This document shows positions 1-4,579 of a DNA stretch of 8,795 bases, in pieces; position 1 is the first letter of the stretch, and every line of letters begins with the position of its first letter. The notes beneath the pieces were generated by a model. It worked only from the letters and a program-made list of their open reading frames with translations. It ran no database searches and was not told the DNA's origin. The position numbers were made by a program, and so were the translations under genes. The stretch comes from an uncultured Bacilli bacterium (GTDB lineage Bacteria > Bacillota_I > Bacilli_A > RF39 > UBA660): positions 1 to 8,795 of the forward strand of contig CANRJL010000038.1 in assembly GCA_947630935.1 (NCBI GenBank), read 5' to 3'.

Positions 1-2
1 AA

Positions 3-827
3 GGATATGTAGTTGCTATGACTGGTGATGGAGTAAATGATGCTCCGGCAATTCAAAAAGCTGATATTGGTATTGGAATGGGAATAACTGGGACAGAAGT
101 TGTTAAAAAAGTGGCTGATTGTATTTTAGTCGATGATAGTTTTTCAACAATTGTTGATGGTGTTGAAGAGGGAAGAAGAATAACTGCTAATATTAAAAAA
201 ATAATTCTTTATTTACTTGCTGGAAATATAGTTGAAGTAATTTTGGTATTTGTATCGATGTTGTTAAATATGGAAATGTTTACAACGTTGCAACTTTTAT
301 GGATAAATTTAGTAACTGATTCTATTCCAGCAATAATGCTAGCGTTTGAAAAATCTGATGACGATATAATGGAAGACATACCTTGTAATAAAGCAAATAC
401 AAGTTTCTTTACACCATTTTTAAGCGCTAAAATTATAATCAGTGCTATTTTTAAATCGGTAATAATGATAATATTGTTCTTATATTATGCTAATAATTAT
501 GATGCTAGTTTAGCTGGTTCATTAATGTTTATTTATTTAATTGCAAATGAGTTATTATATTCATTATCTTGTAGAAATTTAAAGAAATCAGTATTTAATA
601 GAAAATTCTTTGAAAATAAAAGATTAATAATAAGTTTAGGAGCTCTTGCGTTAGTTCAAATATTAGTTTTAACAACTGGTTTATCTAAATTTTTTATTGT
701 TGGTGGTATAGGTATTAAAAATGTTTTAATTATATTAAGTATATGTTTTATGACTTTTGTTTTAGAAGAATTAATTAAACCATTATATACAAGATTATTT
801 AAAGATTATACGGAGGTGAAAAGATGA
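3..827 (+). CDS. P2-type (calcium-type) cation-transporting ATPase, C-terminal part (5'-truncated by window)
   Basis: The reading frame is open from the window edge (residues GYVVA) into the hinge motif TGDGVNDAP of P-type ATPases, so this is the last ~274 residues of a protein that should be about 850-900 long; the ATG at 18 is internal. Numbering from that Met, the end of the P domain is at 1-60. M5 contains N70 and E73 (N-x-x-E). M6 contains N97, T100 and D101 in LLWINLVTDS. These match SERCA N768/E771 and N796/T799/D800, arguing for Ca2+ or a similar divalent cation. M7-M10 follow from about 137 to 255. In M8 the place of SERCA E908 seems to hold Cys/Arg (SLSCRN), as in some bacterial one-site Ca2+ pumps. 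The missing half should carry the DKTGT aspartate and the M4 glutamate. It acts in the plasma membrane, probably in ion export. Its stop overlaps the next start. Family assignment is firm; the ion is inferred. Confidence 0.95.
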   Translation, partial: GYVVAMTGDGVNDAPAIQKADIGIGMGITGTEVVKKVADCILVDDSFSTIVDGVEEGRRITANIKKIILYLLAGNIVEVILVFVSMLLNMEMFTTLQLLWINLVTDSIPAIMLAFEKSDDDIMEDIPCNKANTSFFTPFLSAKIIISAIFKSVIMIILFLYYANNYDASLAGSLMFIYLIANELLYSLSCRNLKKSVFNRKFFENKRLIISLGALALVQILVLTTGLSKFFIVGGIGIKNVLIILSICFMTFVLEELIKPLYTRLFKDYTEVKR

Positions 828-1210
828 AAAAGGATAGTCAAACTTCATTTATAATATTTGCTGGAATAGTTATATTATGCTTTTTTACAGTGGTAGCTGT
901 TAGTAATCTTTTACCTCAAAATAATGAAAGTGATTCTTATTATGTAAAGATTGAAGATGATATGGGGGCTAAAATTGAGTCATTAAATATCGAAAATAAT
1001 AAATTAAAAATTACGATGTCTGGTGATGCTGCTTTTTATTGTGTTAAGTCAACTAAAAGTACGCCAAATGATAAATCTTTATGCTGGAAGAAAGTTAATA
1101 ATAATATGGCAATTATTTCTGTTTATCAGTATAAAAAATATTATGTATGGCTAAAAGATGTTGAGGGAAATATTAGTATTCCAATGAGTATTAATACAAA
1201 TGAAAAATAA
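824..1210 (+). CDS. Single-pass membrane protein with small Ig-like extracellular domain, coupled to the ATPase
   Basis: A 128-residue protein. It has a short basic N-terminus (MKKDSQT), one hydrophobic helix at about 8-30, then an outside domain of about 95 residues. The ending, with FYCVKS (C73), SLCWKK (C87) and YYVWLKDVEGNIS (106-118), resembles the last strands of the Cys-paired bacterial Ig-like repeats that are common in surface proteins of gut Firmicutes; C73 and C87 could form a disulfide. This resemblance is from memory. The ATG overlaps the ATPase stop (ATGA at 824-827), and a very strong ribosome binding site, GGAGGTGA (812-819), lies within the ATPase gene, so translation is probably coupled. 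No lipobox, sortase signal or enzymatic motif is visible. It may be an accessory subunit of the pump or a surface protein; function unknown. Confidence 0.85.
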   Translation: MKKDSQTSFIIFAGIVILCFFTVVAVSNLLPQNNESDSYYVKIEDDMGAKIESLNIENNKLKITMSGDAAFYCVKSTKSTPNDKSLCWKKVNNNMAIISVYQYKKYYVWLKDVEGNISIPMSINTNEK

Positions 1211-1222
1211 GGAGACTAAGCT

Positions 1223-1693
1223 ATGGATAAAGAACGTATTAGTGATGTTAAAAATAGGGTTTTTGTAAATAATTTAGCAATAGGTAAAGATATACCTAAT
1301 GCTATGGCAACTTCTTCTACTTCTATTTATAGAGTGACTGGTTTTAAGCAAATTACTGATATTATAAATTGCGGATATGTTCGGCCTAAAGCTGGTAAAT
1401 TAGTTGGTGGTCATATGAATGAAGTATTTTGGACTAAAGGTGGTGAAAAGACTTTTTACTATGATAAAAGACCTGTTTTGGAAGTAGCAGAAGAGAAATT
1501 AAAAGATGGACAAATGGGGGCAATTGCAATAGAAAGTTTAGCGGGAATATGGGTTTTTGATGAAAAGCAAAAGAAATATGTAAATCAATTAGCTTATTTT
1601 AAAGATTTATATAGGCAGCGGCAATTGTTAAACGACTTAAAGGCTAATAATAATTTAGAAATGGTTTTTGATGAATCAATAAACAAAAGATAA
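1223..1693 (+). CDS. Conserved-looking hypothetical protein, 156 aa; possible ADP-ribosyltransferase-like fold (weak)
   Basis: Soluble 156-residue protein without signal peptide or membrane helix. The ATG at 1223 has AAGGAG (1209-1214) eight bases upstream, overlapping the stop of the preceding gene, so it is probably the third gene of the same operon. I do not recognise a named family. The central part reads like a compact alpha/beta domain: IYRVTGFKQITDIINCGYVR (36-55), then GGHMNEVFWTKGG (62-74) and a tail IAIESLAGIWVFD (101-113). The opening Arg in a strand, followed by a helix and a Gly-x-Val-Arg turn, is reminiscent of small ADP-ribosyltransferase-like proteins (KptA/DarT style), but no complete catalytic triad can be assigned. 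The C-terminus is a charged helix. Composition matches its neighbours. Treat as a real gene of unknown function. Confidence 0.8.
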   Translation: MDKERISDVKNRVFVNNLAIGKDIPNAMATSSTSIYRVTGFKQITDIINCGYVRPKAGKLVGGHMNEVFWTKGGEKTFYYDKRPVLEVAEEKLKDGQMGAIAIESLAGIWVFDEKQKKYVNQLAYFKDLYRQRQLLNDLKANNNLEMVFDESINKR

Positions 1694-1704
1694 TGAGAAG
1701 GTTT

Positions 1705-1732
1705 ATACAATTTATGTTTTTTTGGTTGTATT
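1705..1732 (+). terminator. Weak candidate terminator between convergent genes
   Basis: ATACAA (1705-1710) is the reverse complement of TTGTAT (1726-1731), and a T run follows. The stem is only 6 bp with a 15-base loop, so it is a poor intrinsic terminator. It is, however, the only hairpin I see in the 69-bp gap between the + strand gene ending at 1693 and ylbJ, which ends at 1763 on the minus strand. Confidence 0.25.
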
Positions 1733-1762
1733 TTTGGCCCGAAAAATAAAATTTGGTTTTTG

Positions 1763-2647
1763 TTATAAAAATATTAATAAAATTGATAATATGCATTGTA
1801 AGAAACGAGCAATAAAGAATAATTTAAAAGAAATTTTAGTATCTTTAAAAATACTTTTTATTTGTAAATGAATGGAAAGTCCGCCAAAACTTGTAAATAA
1901 AATGGCTAATAGTTCTTTAGTTTTGATTGTTAAATTGGCGATTTTTAAATTATTTAAGCCTTGGCTTATTTCTAAAATACCACTTATAAAAGGGATGTTG
2001 GTGGGGTTTATCATTTTGTTTAAAATAAAAAAAACGGTGATAGTTCCTAAAATTATTAGCATTGTATTCATGCTTTGTTTGATGCTTTCTATTAAAATGT
2101 CGGAAAATTGTTTATTGTTAGTTTTAAAAATAATGCTTTTTTTAGTGGTTTCTTTGGGTTTAAGAATAAAGGCAATTATTAAATTAACTAGATAAGGTAT
2201 TATTAATAATTTAATAATGATTTGATAATTGTTTGGAAAAATATTTTGGTACATTGTAAATAAGAAAAGGGGGTTATTAAAAAAAGAAAAACTTAATATA
2301 TATGATGCTTCTTTTAGATTTATTTTATTTTCAATAATTAAATTTTTGATGATGTAGGCATTGGCTGGGGTTCCACAAAATAATGAAGTAAAAAAAGCAA
2401 AAGCACCATAAGGACTAGTATGAAAGTATTTAGAAAAAAGTTTGCCAAAAATTTGACAAAGAAGTTCAGGAAGTCTAAAATAAATCATTAAGTCACTGAT
2501 TATAAACATTGGGAAAAGCGATGGAAAAACATTAGTTAAAAATAATTGGCAGGCATTTATTATGCTTTGTTGAATTGCTATATTATGAATAAATAAAAAA
2601 AATGTTAAGATGGTAAGTATAAGTAAATAAATGATATTTTTTTGCAT
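1763..2647 (-). CDS. ylbJ: Sporulation integral membrane protein YlbJ
   Basis: Multi-pass membrane protein, about eight hydrophobic segments, belonging to the YlbJ/nucleoside-recognition (Gate domain) family. Diagnostic stretches are NVFPSLFPMFIISDLMIYF near the N-terminus, FCGTPANAYIIKN, SFSFFNNPLFLF (YlbJ usually has a Ser/Thr-Asn-Asn/Ser-NPLF motif here) and FGGLSIHLQ near the C-terminus. In B. subtilis ylbJ is expressed in the mother cell under sigma-E and is needed for heat-resistant spores; the transported substrate is not established. At about 294 residues it is, from memory, shorter than the roughly 400-residue Bacillus protein. Two ATGs are in frame: the one at 2653 is 1 base from the AAAGGA site, while the one at 2647 is 7 bases from it, so I prefer 2647. 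It diverges from ylbL, its neighbour in Bacillus too. Confidence 0.88.
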   Translation of the reverse strand: MQKNIIYLLILTILTFFLFIHNIAIQQSIINACQLFLTNVFPSLFPMFIISDLMIYFRLPELLCQIFGKLFSKYFHTSPYGAFAFFTSLFCGTPANAYIIKNLIIENKINLKEASYILSFSFFNNPLFLFTMYQNIFPNNYQIIIKLLIIPYLVNLIIAFILKPKETTKKSIIFKTNNKQFSDILIESIKQSMNTMLIILGTITVFFILNKMINPTNIPFISGILEISQGLNNLKIANLTIKTKELLAILFTSFGGLSIHLQIKSIFKDTKISFKLFFIARFLQCILSILLIFL

Positions 2648-2663
2648 AGTCATTTCCTTTTTT

Positions 2664-2683
2664 TGATATAATTGGTTAGGAGG
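2664..2683 (+). promoter_or_regulatory. Extended -10 promoter and ribosome binding site for ylbL
   Basis: TGATATAAT (2664-2672) is a perfect extended -10 element (TGn plus TATAAT). No good -35 hexamer lies at 16-18 bases (TTGCAT at 2642-2647 is at 19). AGGAGG (2678-2683) follows 5 bases after the -10 and 7 bases before the ylbL ATG, so a transcript from this promoter would begin at or next to the ribosome binding site. Confidence 0.6.
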
Positions 2684-2690
2684 TTTTTTT

Positions 2691-3698
2691 ATGTTTAGTA
2701 AAGTCTATGAATTTATTAAAAAGTTTATTAAAGAAAATTTTAAATTTTTGCTTGTATTATTATTTATTTTTGTTATTTTTAAGATTGAATTACCTTATAA
2801 AATTTATAAACCAGGAGGAATGGTTTCTTTAAATAAACGAGTAATTGTGGAAAATGGTTATTCTTCGTCAGGAGAATTGGGAATGGCTTATGTTTCGGTT
2901 ATGAATGGTAATATTCCTTTTTTATTAATCTCGCATTTAATTCCAAATTGGGATATTTATGCTGATGATATGATTACTTATGATAATGAATCTTGGGAAC
3001 AAACTTTAAAAAAAGACCAAATTTCAATGAAGCAATCTATTGATACAGCTATTTTTAATGCTTATAAATTTGCAGGAAAAGAGATTAAAGTTACCAAAGA
3101 AGAAGTTCATGTAACTTATATAGATGAGCAAGCTAAAACTGATATTTCGTTATTTGATATTTTATTAAGTGTTGATGGTAAAGCTATTCATAATTTAGAT
3201 GATTTAAAAAAGATTATTGAAGGACATCAAAGTGGCGATTTGATTTTGGCTAAAGTATTAAGAAATGACAAAGAAGAAGATGTTTCTGCTACTGTTTTTG
3301 AAACGGAAGATGGACCAAAAATAGGTATTGGAATAACAACTACATATGATTATGAAACAAATCCTAAGATTAATTTAGAACCTAAAGCTAGTGAATCAGG
3401 AGCATCAGGTGGTTTAATGATGACTTTAGCTATTTATAATGCCCTTGTTGAAGAAGATATTACTAAAGGTAAAAAAATTATTGGTACTGGAACTATCGAT
3501 ATGGATGGTAATGTTGGTGAAATTGATGGAGTAAAATATAAAATTTTGGGGGCTGTTAAGAAAAAATGTGATATATTTTTAGTTCCTAAAGGTGATTACG
3601 AAGAAGCTTTAAAAGTTAAGAATGAAAACAATTTAGCAATTAATGTTGTGGCAGTTTCTACTTTACAAGAAGCAATTGATTATTTAAAAAAACAATAA
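2691..3698 (+). CDS. ylbL: PDZ/Lon-type (S16) membrane-anchored serine protease YlbL (SepM-like)
   Basis: A 335-residue protein, close to the ~340 of B. subtilis YlbL. It has a basic start, one membrane helix at about 17-33, and an extracytoplasmic domain. A PDZ domain lies near 150-205 (LFDILLSVDGKAIHNLDDL). The C-terminal Lon-type proteolytic domain is at about 208-335. The Ser/Lys dyad is visible: S239 in SESGASGG and K282 in EIDGVKYKI, equivalent to the Lon DGPSAG serine and GGLKEK lysine. In B. subtilis YlbL helps degrade the division inhibitor YneA after DNA damage; in streptococci the relative SepM processes a signal peptide. The substrate here is unknown. It starts at an ATG with AGGAGG seven bases upstream. 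It diverges from ylbJ and is followed after 68 bases by sigG, onto which transcription may read through. Confidence 0.94.
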   Translation: MFSKVYEFIKKFIKENFKFLLVLLFIFVIFKIELPYKIYKPGGMVSLNKRVIVENGYSSSGELGMAYVSVMNGNIPFLLISHLIPNWDIYADDMITYDNESWEQTLKKDQISMKQSIDTAIFNAYKFAGKEIKVTKEEVHVTYIDEQAKTDISLFDILLSVDGKAIHNLDDLKKIIEGHQSGDLILAKVLRNDKEEDVSATVFETEDGPKIGIGITTTYDYETNPKINLEPKASESGASGGLMMTLAIYNALVEEDITKGKKIIGTGTIDMDGNVGEIDGVKYKILGAVKKKCDIFLVPKGDYEEALKVKNENNLAINVVAVSTLQEAIDYLKKQ

Positions 3699-3714
3699 AA
3701 TTAGATTTTATTTT

Positions 3715-3745
3715 GTATAAAAATGTCTTTCTTTTCACAATAATA
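3715..3745 (+). promoter_or_regulatory. Candidate sigma-F/sigma-G promoter of sigG
   Basis: GTATA (3715-3719) fits the sigma-F -35 (GYWTA). After 16 bases comes CACAATAATA (3736-3745), whose last eight bases fit YRANAMTH of the sigma-F -10, with CA instead of the preferred GG; CACAATA also differs from the sigma-G -10 CATAATA at one base. Spacing is one base longer than the usual 15. Initiation would fall near 3750-3752, just inside the hairpin at 3730-3756. In B. subtilis spoIIIG is transcribed by sigma-F and then by sigma-G. TGTATAAA at 3714-3721 could alternatively serve as a vegetative -10. Confidence 0.45.
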
Positions 3746-3762
3746 TGGTGAAAGGATTTTTT
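3730..3762 (+). promoter_or_regulatory. Hairpin burying the sigG ribosome binding site, followed by six T; also a possible ylbL terminator
   Basis: The left arm 3730-3738 (TCTTTTCAC) pairs with the right arm 3748-3756 (GTGAAAGGA): nine base pairs with one G-U and a 9-base loop. T6 follows at 3757-3762, so the element has intrinsic-terminator form. The right arm is also the only ribosome binding site for sigG (AAAGGA, 10 bases before ATG 3767). A transcript reading through from ylbL would thus either end here or carry a closed site. A transcript starting near 3750 would lack the left arm and keep the site open. The pairing is seen; the regulatory meaning is inferred by analogy with B. subtilis spoIIIG. 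Confidence 0.6.
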
Positions 3763-3766
3763 ATTT

Positions 3767-4549
3767 ATGGCAAAATATAAAGTAGAAATTGCAGGAGTAA
3801 ATACTAATAATTTAAGAGTTTTAAATAGTGAAGAACAAACTGTTTTGTTTAAAAAATTTAAGGATGAAAATGATTTGAATGCTAAAAAAATATTGATTGA
3901 AGGTAATTTAAAATTGGTTTTAAGTGTTTTAAGAAATTTTCATAAACAAAGTGTTAATATGGATGATTTGTTTCAAATTGGGGTTATTGGTTTAATAAAA
4001 GCGATTGATAATTTTGACCTTTCTTATAATTTAAAATTGAGTACTTATGCTATTCCACTTATTAAAGGAGAAATTAGGCGATATTTGCGAGATAATGCTT
4101 CTTCACTACGTATTAGTAGGACTATTCGTGATTTAGCTTATCAGATTTTGCGTTATAAGGAAGATTATCAGCAAAGATATGGCAAAGAAGCTCAAACTGC
4201 AGATATATGTAATGCACTTTCAGTAACTCCTTATCAAGTTTCGCAAGCAATGGATGCCTTAAAAGAACCAGTTAGTATTTTTGAACCTATGTATACTGAT
4301 GCCGGAGATACGATTTATGTGTTAGACCAAATTGCTGATAAAAAGGAACAAAGAGAGGATAAGGATACATATTTATTGTTAAAAAAATCTTTGTTAAAAT
4401 TGAAAAAGAAGGAAAAGGAAGTATTGATAGAGCGGTATATTATAGGAAAAACGCAGATGGAATTGGCTAAGATGTATCAGATTAGTCAAGCTCAAGTCTC
4501 ACGAATTGAAAAGTCAGCTATTTTAAATATGAAGCGATTAATGAAATAA
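3767..4549 (+). CDS. sigG: RNA polymerase forespore-specific sigma factor SigG
   Basis: A 260-residue sigma-70 family protein, the same length as B. subtilis SigG. The N-terminus YKVEIAGVNT is the SigG signature (KVEICGVDT in Bacillus). Region 2 is at about 42-112 (GNLKLVLSV, DDLFQIGVIGLIKAIDNFDL, STYAIPLIKGEIRRYLRD). Region 3 spans about 115-190 and includes EPVSIFEPMYTDAGDTIYVL, highly SigG-like. Region 4 at about 205-255 ends in the helix-turn-helix TQMELAKMYQISQAQVSRIE. SigG directs late forespore genes such as spore coat-independent DNA protection and germination functions. Residue 45 is Glu (LIEGN), where Bacillus SigG has Asn (see findings). Its ribosome binding site is in a hairpin behind a sigma-F/G-like promoter. 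It follows ylbL here, not spoIIGA-sigE as in Bacillus. No U-tract terminator serves its strand downstream. Confidence 0.97.
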   Translation: MAKYKVEIAGVNTNNLRVLNSEEQTVLFKKFKDENDLNAKKILIEGNLKLVLSVLRNFHKQSVNMDDLFQIGVIGLIKAIDNFDLSYNLKLSTYAIPLIKGEIRRYLRDNASSLRISRTIRDLAYQILRYKEDYQQRYGKEAQTADICNALSVTPYQVSQAMDALKEPVSIFEPMYTDAGDTIYVLDQIADKKEQREDKDTYLLLKKSLLKLKKKEKEVLIERYIIGKTQMELAKMYQISQAQVSRIEKSAILNMKRLMK

Positions 4550-4551
4550 AA

Positions 4552-4579
4552 AAGCATTAGCTTGGTAAGGCTAGTGCTT
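4552..4579 (-). terminator. Intrinsic terminator of the recU-ponA operon
   Basis: AAGCATTAGC (4552-4561) pairs with GCTAGTGCTT (4570-4579), ten base pairs with one G-U, loop of eight bases. On the minus strand the hairpin is followed by T6 (complement of the A run at 4548-4553), giving a good intrinsic terminator. It overlaps the ponA stop codon (4578-4580). On the plus strand no T run follows, so it should stop sigG transcripts poorly. Confidence 0.75.

Noticed and set aside
1872..2195. Plus-strand open frame of 107 codons
   Set aside because: Lies wholly antisense to ylbJ, has no ribosome binding site and no family-like features; ylbJ on the other strand is clearly the real gene.
2648..2653. 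ylbJ start at the ATG at 2653
   Set aside because: The AAAGGA site would be only 1 base from this ATG; the in-frame ATG at 2647 has a proper 7-base spacing.
3694..3712. Perfect inverted repeat AATAAAAT-tag-ATTTTATT at the end of ylbL as a terminator
   Set aside because: The stem is all A-T with a 3-base loop and little stability, likely chance in such AT-rich DNA; the G/C-containing hairpin at 3730-3756 is a better candidate.
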